Source of the DNA: Burkholderia cepacia GG4
GTDB lineage: Bacteria > Pseudomonadota > Gammaproteobacteria > Burkholderiales > Burkholderiaceae
Reading direction: 5' to 3'
DNA: 64,000 nucleotides
Assembly (NCBI RefSeq): GCF_000292915.1
Contig: NC_018513.1
Location: forward strand, 1,302,001 to 1,366,000
Of the stretch, positions 10,211-18,308 are shown piece after piece (the first letter of the stretch is position 1; each line of letters begins with the position of its first letter). The translations under genes and the position numbers were made by a program. A model generated the notes under the pieces. The model had not been told where the DNA came from. It worked only from the letters and a program-made list of their open reading frames with translations, and did no database searches.

Positions 10211-10762
10211 ATGTTGGGTTCTTCGTTCATCCGCACGTCGGTTGCGGTAGCGGCGGCGTTTGCCGCGATGTCGGTCTCGGCTGCCGAATATCCGATCGGC
10301 AAGCAGCAGATCCAGGGTGGCATGGAAATCGGCGCGGTCTACCTGCAGCCGATCACGATGGATCCGGAAGGGATGATGCGCAAGGCGTCGGATTCCGACA
10401 TCCACCTCGAGGCCGACATCCACGCGGTCAAGAACAACCCGACAGGTTTCGCGGAAGGCGACTGGATGCCGTACCTGCAGGTCACGTACAAGCTGACGAA
10501 GCAGGGCGACACGAAGTGGAAGGCTGAAGGCGACCTGATGGGCATGGTCGCGAGCGACGGCCCGCACTATGGCGACAACGTGAAGCTGGCCGGCCCGGGC
10601 AAGTACCACCTGACGATGACCGTCAAGCCGCCGATGCAGTCGGGCCACATGGCATTCGGCCGTCACGTCGACAAGGAAACGGGCGTGGGCGCGTGGTTCA
10701 AGCCCGTCACCCTCGAATACGACTTCCCGTTCGCCGGCATCGGCAAGAAGGGCGGGTACTGA
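10211..10762 (+). CDS. ftrA: Periplasmic iron-binding protein FtrA (P19/Tpd family)
   Basis: A 183-residue precursor whose Sec signal peptide (FIRTSVAVAAAFAAMSVSA) is followed by AEYPIGKQQ. The mature domain belongs to the P19/Tpd family of the FtrABCD ferrous iron system: QGGMEIGAVYLQPI, SDIHLEADIHA with paired His, and SGHMAFGRHVD provide candidate Met/His/Glu metal ligands. It is thought to bind iron (with copper) in the periplasm and hand it to FtrB/FtrC. The ATG at 10211 follows AGGAG; a GTG six bases earlier is less likely. It is the first gene of ftrABCD. Confidence 0.93.
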   Translation: MLGSSFIRTSVAVAAAFAAMSVSAAEYPIGKQQIQGGMEIGAVYLQPITMDPEGMMRKASDSDIHLEADIHAVKNNPTGFAEGDWMPYLQVTYKLTKQGDTKWKAEGDLMGMVASDGPHYGDNVKLAGPGKYHLTMTVKPPMQSGHMAFGRHVDKETGVGAWFKPVTLEYDFPFAGIGKKGGY

Positions 10763-10776
10763 TCGGTGGCATCACG

Positions 10777-10800
10777 GACGGCGCGCTTCGGCGCGCCGTC
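10777..10800 (+). other. Intercistronic hairpin between ftrA and ftrB
   Basis: GACGGCGCGC-TTCG-GCGCGCCGTC: a perfect 10-bp stem with a UUCG-type tetraloop and no T-tract. It starts 15 nt after the ftrA stop. It probably stabilises the upstream ftrA mRNA end or attenuates expression (inference). Confidence 0.7.
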
Positions 10801-10817
10801 GGCGTAGAGAACCCAGA

Positions 10818-11150
10818 ATGAAATTTCCCCAGAAAATCGTCGCCGCAGCCGCCGCGCTGTGGCTCGCCGGCGCGGCGCATGCCGCCGATCTGCCGACGTT
10901 CAAGCTCGAGATGACGGACGGCAAGCTGAATCCGGCCCGGATCGAAGTGCCGGCCGGCCAGCGCTTCAAGATCGAGATCAGGAATACCGGCAAGGGTGCC
11001 GCCGAATTCGAGAGCGTGCAGTTGCGCAAGGAGAAGGTGCTCGCACCGGGCGCCGACTCGTTCGTGGTTGTCGCCCCGCTGTCGCCGGGCGAATACAAGT
11101 TTTTCGACGATTTCCACCAGCAGGCACAGGGCGTGATCGTCGCGAAGTAA
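10818..11150 (+). CDS. ftrB: Cupredoxin-domain protein FtrB
   Basis: A 110-residue periplasmic protein: signal peptide KIVAAAAALWLAGAAHA, then a small cupredoxin-like domain (FKLEMTDGKLNPARIEVPAG, FKIEIRNTGKGAAEFESVQL, PGEYKFFDDFHQQAQG). In FtrABCD systems this protein is proposed to oxidise Fe(II) during uptake through the Ftr1-type permease. The classical Cys copper ligand of blue-copper proteins is absent, and His/Met candidates are few, as usual for this subgroup. It lies between ftrA and ftrC, 55 bp from ftrA across the hairpin. Confidence 0.88.
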   Translation: MKFPQKIVAAAAALWLAGAAHAADLPTFKLEMTDGKLNPARIEVPAGQRFKIEIRNTGKGAAEFESVQLRKEKVLAPGADSFVVVAPLSPGEYKFFDDFHQQAQGVIVAK

Positions 11151-11208
11151 TGCGTTTTATCTGCGTGCGGACGCATGCGTGCCGTGCCCCGCACGTCAGG
11201 AGGATTCA

Positions 11209-12051
11209 ATGGGTCAGATCTTGTTCATCGTCTGGCGGGAGAGCGTCGAAGCGCTGCTCGTCGTCGGCATCCTCTATGCATGGTTGAAGAACGGCGACGA
11301 CGACGCGCGCCGCGGCCTGCCGTTTCTGTGGACGGGCGTGGCAGTCGGCCTGCTGATGGCCGTCGGTCTCGGCGCCGCGCTCGTCGGCTTTACCGAAGTG
11401 CTGTCCGGCGACGCGCAGGACTATTTCCAGACCGCGATGGTGCTGATCGCGTGCGTGCTGATCGTGCAGATGGTGCTGTGGATGCGCCGGCACGGCCGCA
11501 CGCTGAAGCGCGACATGGAGCATTCGCTGCAGCAGAGCACGCGCGATTCGAACTGGTGGGGCGTGGCCGTGCTGGTCGCGCTCGCGATCGCACGCGAAGG
11601 CAGCGAGACGGTGATCTTCCTGTACGGCCTCGGTTTCGGCCAGTCGGGGCATGTTGACGGCAGCCAGATGCTCGCGGTCGTGCTCGGCCTCGGCCTCGCG
11701 TTCCTCACGTTCTATCTGCTGCAGCTCGGCGGCAAGTACTTCTCGTGGCGGCATTTCTTCCGCGTCACCGAGGTGATGCTGCTGTTCCTCGGCGCGGGCC
11801 TGTTCCAGACCGGCGTCGACAAGCTGATCGACAAGGAAATCCTGCCGCTCGGCATCTCGCAAGTGTGGGACACCTCCGCGATCCTCGATGATTCCGGCAC
11901 GTTCGGCTCGCTCGTCGCGACGCTGACCGGCTATCGCGCGCACCCGGCGCTGACCAACCTGGTCGCGTACGCCGTGTACTGGGCGGTGGTCTGGCTGCTG
12001 ATGAAGCGCGCGAGCCGCCGTCCGGCGGTCCCTGCGGGCCGCGCGGCATGA
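11209..12051 (+). CDS. ftrC: Ferrous iron permease FtrC (Ftr1 family)
   Basis: A 280-residue inner-membrane permease with seven predicted helices, from the iron/lead transporter (Ftr1/EfeU) family. Two R-E-x-x-E motifs expected to carry iron are present: RESVE at 10-14 and REGSE at 129-133. Translation from ATG 11209 is supported by AGGAGG 7 nt upstream; the longer ORF start is not. The 3' end overlaps ftrD by 4 nt (ATGA), indicating translational coupling. Confidence 0.93.
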   Translation: MGQILFIVWRESVEALLVVGILYAWLKNGDDDARRGLPFLWTGVAVGLLMAVGLGAALVGFTEVLSGDAQDYFQTAMVLIACVLIVQMVLWMRRHGRTLKRDMEHSLQQSTRDSNWWGVAVLVALAIAREGSETVIFLYGLGFGQSGHVDGSQMLAVVLGLGLAFLTFYLLQLGGKYFSWRHFFRVTEVMLLFLGAGLFQTGVDKLIDKEILPLGISQVWDTSAILDDSGTFGSLVATLTGYRAHPALTNLVAYAVYWAVVWLLMKRASRRPAVPAGRAA

Positions 12052-13445
12052 GCGTGGTCGCCGCAGCCAAGCCGGGCTGGCTCGCGCAGGCCGGCCAGTG
12101 GATGCAGCGCCACGGCGCGGTGATCCGCGGCATCCAGTGGGTCGTCGTCGGCGTCTACGCGTTCCTGATCATCGTGCCGGCGGTGTTGCCGCTGCCGGAC
12201 GATTCCGCGCACCTGTGGAGCAACCTCACGCTGATCGCGCAGTTCGTGTTCTGGGGCATCTGGTGGCCGTTCGTGCTGCTGTCGATGGTGATGCTCGGCC
12301 GCGTCTGGTGCGGCGTGCTGTGCCCGGAAGGCGCACTGACCGAATATGCGAGCAAGTTCGGCCGCGGCGGCGCGATTCCGCGCTGGATGCGGTGGGGCGG
12401 CTGGCCGTTCGTCGCGTTCGGGCTCACGACGATCTACGGGCAGATGGTCAGCGTGTACCAGTACCCGCTCGCGGTGCTGTTCGTGCTGGGCGGCTCGACC
12501 GTCGGCGCGATCGTGATCGGCGTGCTGTACGGCCGCGAGAAGCGCGTGTGGTGCAAGTATCTGTGCCCGGTCAATGGGGTGTTCGGGCTGCTCGCGCGGC
12601 TCGCGCCGATGCGCTACAAGGTTGATGAGGATGCGTGGCGCCGCTCGTACAAGAACGGCGAGCACGGGCATCGCGTGATTCCGATCAATTGCGCGCCGCT
12701 CGTGCCGTTGCGCAACATGAAGGGCGCCGCCGCATGCCACATGTGCGGCCGCTGCAGCGGGCACCGCGACGCGATCGCACTGTCGTGGCGCTCGCCGTCC
12801 GACGAGGTCGTGAACCTCGGTGAGCAGCAGGCGAACCCATGGGACACGGCGCTGATCCTGTACGGCCTGCTCGGCGTCGCGATCGGCGCATTCCACTGGA
12901 CCGCCAGCCCGTGGTTCGTGCAGATCAAGCAATGGCTCGCGGGCTGGCTGATCGATCACGACATCACGTGGCCGCTCGAGACCAATGCACCGTGGTTCCT
13001 GCTCACGCACTATCCGGATCGCAACGACGTGTTCTCGTGGCTCGACGGCGGGCTGATCGTCAGCTACATCGTCGGCACGGGGCTCGTGTACGGCACGGCA
13101 CTGCTGGTGCTGCTGGCCGGTGCGACGCTGATGCTCGGCCGTTTCGACCGCGTGCGTCTCCATCATCTCGCGCAGGCGCTGATCCCGATCGCGGGAGCCG
13201 GCGTGTTCCTCGGGCTGTCGGCGACGACGCTGTCGCTGCTGCGGGCCGAGCACGTGCCGCTCGACTGGGCGACCAGCGTCCGTATCGCGATCCTGGTCGG
13301 CGCGAACGCGTGGAGCGCGTGGCTCGCATGGAAGGTGACGGGGCGTTATGCCGCGTGGCCGCGCCGGCTGGCTGCATTCGCGTGGTTCGCCGCCGGCCTG
13401 GCCGTCGTCGACAGCGCATGGTGGTTGATGTTCTGGGGTTTCTGA
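12048..13445 (+). CDS. ftrD: Membrane polyferredoxin FtrD
   Basis: A 465-residue integral membrane protein of the NapH/CcoG-like polyferredoxin type, the electron-transfer partner of FtrABC (it is thought to re-oxidise or recycle FtrB). Two quinol-type Cys pairs sit near helices (CGVLCPEG, Cys88/92; CKYLCPVNG, Cys169/173). A ferredoxin-like CHMCGRC cluster is at 230-236, without the full 2x[4Fe-4S] set. Multiple transmembrane helices flank these. It is the last gene of the operon, followed by tandem terminators. Confidence 0.92.
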   Translation: MSVVAAAKPGWLAQAGQWMQRHGAVIRGIQWVVVGVYAFLIIVPAVLPLPDDSAHLWSNLTLIAQFVFWGIWWPFVLLSMVMLGRVWCGVLCPEGALTEYASKFGRGGAIPRWMRWGGWPFVAFGLTTIYGQMVSVYQYPLAVLFVLGGSTVGAIVIGVLYGREKRVWCKYLCPVNGVFGLLARLAPMRYKVDEDAWRRSYKNGEHGHRVIPINCAPLVPLRNMKGAAACHMCGRCSGHRDAIALSWRSPSDEVVNLGEQQANPWDTALILYGLLGVAIGAFHWTASPWFVQIKQWLAGWLIDHDITWPLETNAPWFLLTHYPDRNDVFSWLDGGLIVSYIVGTGLVYGTALLVLLAGATLMLGRFDRVRLHHLAQALIPIAGAGVFLGLSATTLSLLRAEHVPLDWATSVRIAILVGANAWSAWLAWKVTGRYAAWPRRLAAFAWFAAGLAVVDSAWWLMFWGF

Positions 13446-13473
13446 TGCGGGATTGAGGGCCTTGAGGCCGCGT

Positions 13474-13524
13474 TCCGGAGCAGGGGGCGAAGTCGTCGTG
13501 CTGCCTGGCTCCGGATCTTTTTGT
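13474..13524 (+). terminator. First terminator after ftrD
   Basis: A long imperfect hairpin (CCGGAGCAGG pairing with CCTGGCTCCGG, one bulge) followed by ATCTTTTTG, 28 nt after the ftrD stop. Confidence 0.65.
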
Positions 13525-13549
13525 TCCTTTGCATCCGGGCGCCCAAACA

Positions 13550-13583
13550 AAAAGCGACACGTCCTTCGACGTGTCGCTTTTTT
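13550..13583. terminator. Second terminator after ftrD
   Basis: AAAAAGCGACACGTC, loop CTTC, GACGTGTCGCTTTTTTT: a perfect stem with A and T tracts on both sides. It could work in both directions, also ending the hemP transcript. Confidence 0.88.
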
Positions 13584-13737
13584 TCTTCCTTGTGCGAGAA
13601 CCAAAAAAAGTGGCTTGGCTTGCTGCAACGGCTGCTTGAGTGTGTTTGCACGAAGGGGTCTAGATCTCGCGTGCAAGCCGTTGCGCTGGCTACTGCCCAA
13701 CACCTCTCAGGGAGGTGGTCCCCACAATACTCGGTCG

Positions 13738-13983
13738 TTACTTCGTCAGGATCAGCTTGCCGAGCCGCGTGGCACGCAACTGATACGTCTCTCCGTTATG
13801 CGCGATGCTGATGTGGCTGTGGCCTTGCAGCAGCGCATCGCTGCTGAGGGTCCGGGTGCCGGCATCGCGGCTTCCGGCGGGTTTCGCCGGCGTCGTGACC
13901 GCCGCCGTCTTCTGACGGTTGGCACTTGCGGTGCCGGTCGTGCGGCGCAAGGTCAGCGTGGTCGGGCGCATGGTGTCGGTCAT
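13738..13983 (-). CDS. hemP: Hemin uptake protein HemP/HmuP
   Basis: An 81-residue protein whose C-terminal 40 residues match the HemP family: SSDALLQGHSHISIAHNGETYQ leading to the diagnostic end RLGKLILTK. In Burkholderia multivorans HmuP is needed to activate a heme receptor gene, so it may act as a regulator rather than a transporter. The N-terminal 40 residues are Thr/Ala rich and probably disordered. Here the gene stands alone, with no heme receptor or ABC transporter beside it. Its promoter contains a Fur box (14027-14041). Confidence 0.9.
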   Translation of the reverse strand: MTDTMRPTTLTLRRTTGTASANRQKTAAVTTPAKPAGSRDAGTRTLSSDALLQGHSHISIAHNGETYQLRATRLGKLILTK

Positions 13984-14018
13984 TCGGTTGATCGGTGACT
14001 GTCGATACGATGGAATGA

Positions 14019-14048
14019 ATTCTAAATGATAACCATTCCCATTCGCAA
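14019..14048 (-). promoter_or_regulatory. hemP promoter with Fur box inside the spacer
   Basis: Read on the minus strand: -35 TTGCGA (14043-14048), an 18-bp spacer, -10 TAGAAT (14019-14024). A Fur box TGATAACCATTCCCA (14027-14041, plus-strand reading, 11 of 14 consensus matches) fills the spacer, so Fe-Fur would block polymerase directly. Confidence 0.72.
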
Positions 14049-14121
14049 AAACTCTTTATCGATCGAAATGACAGAGTTGATAGCTTGAATCAAAGCGGCG
14101 GCCCGCAGGCCGCCGCCGGGT

Positions 14122-14607
14122 TCAGTGCAGCGGGTCGGGATCCTTGCGGCCCTGCGCGTATTCGCGGATCAGGCGGACCGTGTCGATATCCGACGTGCGG
14201 TACGCTTCCTTGACGATCCCGTGCGTCTGCCGGGCATCTTCGCTGTCGTCCGTGACGGTCAGCGTCGTGCGGTATTCGAAACGCAGGAACAGTTGGTGGT
14301 CGTCGTCGCGTTCCTCGATCGTCATCGTCAGCGAGCCGCCGATCTCGCCGTCGGCCGCGAGGATGTCGTAGCGGACCTGCTGGTTCGGCGTGAACGTGAC
14401 GTGGTCGCGCACGGTCGCGTGGCCGTAGTGCAGCTCACGTTCGAGCGTCGTTTCCGTCCGTTCGTGGACGACGCAGCTGTCGAGGCCGAGCACGAACAGT
14501 TGCGGCTGTTCGGCGCGCAGCACGAGGCCTTCCCAGAGCTGGTCGCGGGTGAGGGGCGGCACGGCCGGATCGTCGGAGTTGATCTGGATCAGATGTTCGA
14601 AGTTCAA
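14122..14607 (-). CDS. DUF1857 family (SRPBCC fold) protein, TTG start
   Basis: A 161-residue protein of the DUF1857 family, whose members have a START/SRPBCC-like ligand-binding fold and unknown substrates. Family members begin M-x-FEHLIQIN; here LNFEHLIQIN is encoded from TTG at 14607-14605, preceded by AGAAGGAA at good spacing, so a TTG start is chosen over the upstream ATG at 14667. Recognisable segments are LTRDQLWEGLVLRAEQP and the C-terminal EYAQGRKDPDPLH. It is cytoplasmic. It lies 100 bp after the pirin gene on the same strand and may be cotranscribed. Confidence 0.8.
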   Translation of the reverse strand: MNFEHLIQINSDDPAVPPLTRDQLWEGLVLRAEQPQLFVLGLDSCVVHERTETTLERELHYGHATVRDHVTFTPNQQVRYDILAADGEIGGSLTMTIEERDDDHQLFLRFEYRTTLTVTDDSEDARQTHGIVKEAYRTSDIDTVRLIREYAQGRKDPDPLH

Positions 14608-14706
14608 GGGGACGGGTTCCTTCTGGTGGCGGGCAGCCACATGGTTCAAGAAGTCATTGTGACGCAAAACGAGCCGTTTCGCGGCACCTGCGGCCCCGAT
14701 CGGGCG

Positions 14707-15579
14707 TCACGCTTCGATGCGTCCCATCCGGCCGGTCTGGTAGTCGACGACGGCCTGCCGGATCTCTTCCTCGGTATTCATCACGAACGGGCCATAGCGG
14801 ACGATCGGCTCGTTGAGCGGCACGCCGCCGACCAGCAGCAGGTCGAGCGGCGCATCGCCGGCTTCGAACGTCACGGCATCGCCATCGTCACCGTAAACGA
14901 TCATGTGCCGTGCGTCGACGACCTGTCTGTCGGGCCCGTAGCGGCCCGCTCCATCGAGCGGGTATGCGAATACGCGATAGCCTGCCGGGACCGGCTGCGT
15001 GACCGTTGCGCCCGGTTGCAACGTGAAATGCTGGTAGAGGATCGGCGTGCGCGTCTCGATCGCCGCGCGAACACCGAACGCTTCGCCGGCGATCACGCGG
15101 ACCTGCGCACGACCGTCGGGCGACGTGGCGCTCGGAATCCGATCGGCCGAAATCTCCTGGTAGCGCGGTGCGATCAGCTTGTCGCGGCGCGGCAGGTTGA
15201 CCCACAGCTGGAAGCCGTGCGAGCGCCCGCCTGCCTGCGCGAATTCGGGATCCGGCATCTCGCTGTGGACGACGCCGGCACCCGCCGTCATCCATTGCAC
15301 GTCGCCGGGCCCGAGCGTGCCGGCATGGCCGGCCGAGTCGCGATGGCGAAAGCGCCCGTCGAGCACGTAAGTCACGGTCTCGAAGCCGCGATGCGGGTGG
15401 TCGGGCGCACCCACGGCTTCGCCAGGGGCATAGTCGATGGGGCCCATTTCATCGAGCAGCAGGAACGGATCGAAATCCATCAGCAGCCGGGTCGGGAACG
15501 GGCGGTGAACCACGAAGCCGCCGCCTTCGGTCGTGCGAAGCGCGGGGTACGTGCGGTCAAGCGAGCGAGCGATCGTCAT
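14707..15579 (-). CDS. Pirin family protein (cupin)
   Basis: A 290-residue bicupin of the pirin/YhhW type. The N-terminal cupin carries the metal ligands in APDHPHRGFETVTYVLDG (two His) and GAGVVHSEMP (His and Glu). FVVHRPFPTRLLMDFDPFLLLDE is the typical pirin start region. Family members include quercetin 2,3-dioxygenases and regulators; the true substrate cannot be told. It diverges from a LysR-type regulator 122 bp away, which probably controls it, an arrangement common in Burkholderia. Confidence 0.9.
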   Translation of the reverse strand: MTIARSLDRTYPALRTTEGGGFVVHRPFPTRLLMDFDPFLLLDEMGPIDYAPGEAVGAPDHPHRGFETVTYVLDGRFRHRDSAGHAGTLGPGDVQWMTAGAGVVHSEMPDPEFAQAGGRSHGFQLWVNLPRRDKLIAPRYQEISADRIPSATSPDGRAQVRVIAGEAFGVRAAIETRTPILYQHFTLQPGATVTQPVPAGYRVFAYPLDGAGRYGPDRQVVDARHMIVYGDDGDAVTFEAGDAPLDLLLVGGVPLNEPIVRYGPFVMNTEEEIRQAVVDYQTGRMGRIEA

Positions 15580-15701
15580 GCAGAAGCCCTCGAAATCATC
15601 GGAATAGCGTTATTTTTGAAACACAGCGCTATTATATTGGGCGTTTTACCGCCCGATTGACGGCGGTTCGCAATGGATTGTTCTGAAATTGGAACGATGA
15701 C

Positions 15702-16679
15702 ATGAACATCGATGCACACAACCTGAACGACCTGATGTACTTTTCGCAGGTCGTCGAGCACGGCGGTTTCTCGGCTGCGGAGCGCGTGCTGGGTATCTCG
15801 AAATCGCGCCTGTCGCGGCGCCTGACCGAACTCGAGGCGGCGCTCGGCGTGCGCCTGCTGCAGCGTTCGACGCGCAAGCTCGCGCTGACCGAGGCGGGGG
15901 AGCTGTTCTACCAGCATTGCCAGGCGATGCTGGCCGAAGCCCAGGCCGCGATGAACGCCGTGCAGCAGCTGCGCGCGTCGCCGCGCGGCTCGGTGCGCGT
16001 GAGCGTCCCCGTCACGCTGTCGCAGACGATGCTGTCGCGCATCCTCCCCGAATTCCTGCACCGCTATCCCGAGGTGAAGGTGCACATCCGTGTGACGAAT
16101 CGCGTGATCGACCTGTTCGAGGATTCGATCGACGTCGCATTGCGCGTGCGCTCGGAGCCGCCGCAGAACGCGAACATCGTCGTGCGGCCGCTGTGGCGGA
16201 CCGAGCAGATGCTGGTCGGTGCGCCGAGCCTGCTGAACCAGAATGCGCCGCCGCTCGTGCCGGACGATCTTGCGCATTTCGAGACGCTCGATACGCCGAG
16301 CGTCGACGGACGCCACGTGTTCAGCCTGATCGCGCCGGACGGCACGCGTCACGTGCACGAGCACGACCCGCGGCTCGTGACGGCCGACCTGATGACGATC
16401 CGCGAGGCCGTGCTCGACGGCCTCGGCATCGCGGCGCTGCCCGAGATGATGTACGGCAATGCGTTGCGCGCGGGGCAGTTGTCGCCGGTGATGCCGGGCT
16501 GGACGTTGCCGGTGCCGCAACTCTATGCGGTGTTCGTGTCGCGGCAGGGGATGCCGCCCGCGGTGCGCGCGTTCGTCGACTATCTGGTCGAGAAGCTCGA
16601 CCACGGCGATTACAAGGAGCCCGGCTGCCCCGAGCGCGCGAAGAAGGAAGCGGCAGCGGCCGATGCTTCGGCCACCTGA
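15702..16679 (+). CDS. LysR-type transcriptional regulator
   Basis: A 325-residue regulator. The N-terminal helix-turn-helix is LNDLMYFSQVVEHGGFSAAERVLGISKSRLSRRLTELEAALG-like (written here as separate parts: FSAAERVLGISKSRLSRRL, then TELEAALGVRLLQRSTRK). The substrate-binding domain has the CrgA/PA2206-like pattern of LysR proteins that regulate oxidoreductases and pirins. The C-terminal 20 residues (ERAKKEAAAADASAT) are an alanine-rich extension. It is divergent from the pirin gene and probably activates it in response to an unknown ligand. Confidence 0.9.
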   Translation: MNIDAHNLNDLMYFSQVVEHGGFSAAERVLGISKSRLSRRLTELEAALGVRLLQRSTRKLALTEAGELFYQHCQAMLAEAQAAMNAVQQLRASPRGSVRVSVPVTLSQTMLSRILPEFLHRYPEVKVHIRVTNRVIDLFEDSIDVALRVRSEPPQNANIVVRPLWRTEQMLVGAPSLLNQNAPPLVPDDLAHFETLDTPSVDGRHVFSLIAPDGTRHVHEHDPRLVTADLMTIREAVLDGLGIAALPEMMYGNALRAGQLSPVMPGWTLPVPQLYAVFVSRQGMPPAVRAFVDYLVEKLDHGDYKEPGCPERAKKEAAAADASAT

Positions 16680-16757
16680 ATGCAAGATGTGCTTCGTGGC
16701 AAATTTGTTTTGTCATTGAAGCGCCGTCGGCAATCGCAAGTTTCAATCGGTGGGGTC

Positions 16758-16786
16758 TTGAATGCAAACGCGCGCGGGCCTATATT
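16758..16786 (+). promoter_or_regulatory. Strong sigma70-like promoter without a clear gene
   Basis: -35 TTGAAT (16758-16763), exactly 17 bp, -10 TATATT (16781-16786). It points into a 170-nt stretch without a convincing ORF that ends in a terminator. Confidence 0.6.
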
Positions 16787-16792
16787 GAAATC

Positions 16793-16996
16793 CCATTTCG
16801 CGAAGGAAGTTCGGAGCGGAATCAGGTGGCAGCATATATTGCGAGCCAGATAGGGCAGAACGCGCAATCCGTGAAGACCACGGTAGTCGCATTTGCGTTG
16901 CTCGAGGCGCAACCGATACCGCCGAAGAGCCCGCAGCCCGAAGGCGCCCGTGTGCGCACGAAAAAAGGCCTTCATCTGGCGATGAAGGCCTTTTAC
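16793..16996 (+). ncRNA. Candidate small RNA (about 200 nt)
   Basis: Inferred transcript from the promoter at 16758-16786 to the hairpin with T-tract at 16961-16996. No ORF with a normal stop fits inside; the only open frame runs through the terminator. A local hairpin TTGCG...CGCAA occurs near 16893-16912. It lies between the LysR gene and the 3' end of exbD. An alternative is that the hairpin serves only exbD from the other strand. Confidence 0.4.
16961..16996. terminator. Terminator of exbD operon and/or the candidate sRNA
   Basis: AAAAAAGGCCTTCATC-TGGC-GATGAAGGCCTTTTACTTT: an 12-bp stem with A-tract on the left and T-tract on the right, suited to transcription in either direction. Confidence 0.85.
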
Positions 16997-17100
16997 TTTG
17001 TGCGCGGCCGGCGAGGTGCGGCCGGCTAGGCGCGGCTGGCTAGGTGCGACCGGCCGGATAGCCGGCGAAGCGTTGCCGGCGACGTGCGAATGCGCGTGCG

Positions 17101-17529
17101 TTACTTCGCCTTTGCAGTCGGCTCCGTGACGAAGCCGAGCTTCGTCAGGCCGCCAGCCTGAGCATCGGACATCACTTCGGCCACATGCTCATATGCAACC
17201 TTGCGATCGGCGCGCAGGTGCAACTCCGGTTGCGGCTGATGCTGTGCCGCTTCCGCGATGTGTGCCCTCAGCTGCTCGCGCGTGACCGCCTGGTCGTTCC
17301 ACAGGATCGTGCCGTTGCCCTGGATCGCGACGTCGACCGTCTGCGGCTTCTCTTCGACGGGCTGGCTGCTCGCGTGCGGCAGGTCGATCTTGACCGCGTG
17401 CTGCATCGCCGGGATCGTCACGAGGAAAATGATCAGGAGTACGAGCATGACGTCGACGAGCGGCGTCATGTTGATCTCGCTCATCACGCCATCGTCGTCA
17501 TCGTCGCTGAAACCGGTGTTCATTGCCAT
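17101..17529 (-). CDS. exbD: TonB-complex accessory protein ExbD
   Basis: A 142-residue inner-membrane protein with one N-terminal helix and a periplasmic domain. The pattern SEINMTPLVDVMLVLLIIFLV contains the essential membrane Asp (in PLVDVMLVLL) that carries protons in the ExbB-ExbD motor. The periplasmic part ends with GGLTKLGFVTEPTAKAK. It is the last gene of bfd-tonB-exbB-exbD, 13 bp after exbB. It energises TonB-dependent uptake of iron chelates and heme. Confidence 0.95.
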   Translation of the reverse strand: MAMNTGFSDDDDDGVMSEINMTPLVDVMLVLLIIFLVTIPAMQHAVKIDLPHASSQPVEEKPQTVDVAIQGNGTILWNDQAVTREQLRAHIAEAAQHQPQPELHLRADRKVAYEHVAEVMSDAQAGGLTKLGFVTEPTAKAK

Positions 17530-17542
17530 GGTTCACCTCGTC

Positions 17543-18274
17543 TCAGCTGGCGCGCGTCGCGAGACGCAGGCCGTCGCGGGCCGACGACGACGCGAGGCGC
17601 GCGCCCGTCACGAAGTACGCGTGCAGACCGTGCGCGAAGCGGCGCAGCTTGCTGACGACACCCTTGTTCGCACGGGTCAGTGCGTTGTAGCCGAGCACTG
17701 CGGGAATCGCGACGAACAGGCCGAAGGCCGTCATGATCAGCGATTCGCCGACCGGGCCCGCCACCTGGTCGATCGACGTCTGGCCGGTTGCACCGATCAC
17801 GAGCAGCGCGTGGTAGATGCCCCACACCGTGCCGAACAGGCCGACGAACGGCGCCGTGCTGCCGATCGACGCGAGAATCGCGAGGCCGGCCTGCATGCGC
17901 GAGATGCCTTCGTCCATCGTGTCCTTCAGGCAGCGCGTGACCCAGTCCGATACGTCCATGCGATCGTGCAGGTGCGGTTGCGTCTGATGGTGGTGGTCGG
18001 CGGCTTCCTTGCCCGACAGCGCGAGCGCGAGGAACGGGTTGTCGCTCGGCGTCGATGCGGCGAGGCCGAGCTTCTTGATGCCGTCGTCGAAATCGTCCGA
18101 ATGCCAGAATGCCTGTTCGGCATTCTTCGTGAGACGGTTCAGGCGAACCACGTTCCAGCCCTTGACGATGATCACGATCCACGACAGGACCGACATCACG
18201 AGCAGCGTGATCGCGATGGCGCGCGTGACGAAATCACCTTGCGCCCAGACGTGCGCGATACCGTAGCTTTGCAT
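17543..18274 (-). CDS. exbB: TonB-complex proton channel subunit ExbB
   Basis: A 243-residue MotA/TolQ/ExbB-family inner-membrane protein with three helices. The first is ITLLVMSVLSWIVIIVKGW; the conserved hairpin reads ASIGSTAPFVGLFGTVWGI and GESLIMTAFGLFVAIPAVL. The start MQSYGIAHVW at 18274 is favoured over the longer ORF, since GGAAA lies just upstream and the family starts there. A His-rich patch (DHHHQTQPHLHD) sits in the cytoplasmic loop. It lies between tonB and exbD. Confidence 0.95.
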   Translation of the reverse strand: MQSYGIAHVWAQGDFVTRAIAITLLVMSVLSWIVIIVKGWNVVRLNRLTKNAEQAFWHSDDFDDGIKKLGLAASTPSDNPFLALALSGKEAADHHHQTQPHLHDRMDVSDWVTRCLKDTMDEGISRMQAGLAILASIGSTAPFVGLFGTVWGIYHALLVIGATGQTSIDQVAGPVGESLIMTAFGLFVAIPAVLGYNALTRANKGVVSKLRRFAHGLHAYFVTGARLASSSARDGLRLATRAS

Positions 18275-18308
18275 TTTTATTTCCTTTGAATCTTCCGAAT
18301 GAGGCGGG

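Noticed and set aside
16826..17029. GTG-started 67-codon frame in the candidate sRNA
   Set aside because: It runs through the terminator hairpin and shows no family similarity.
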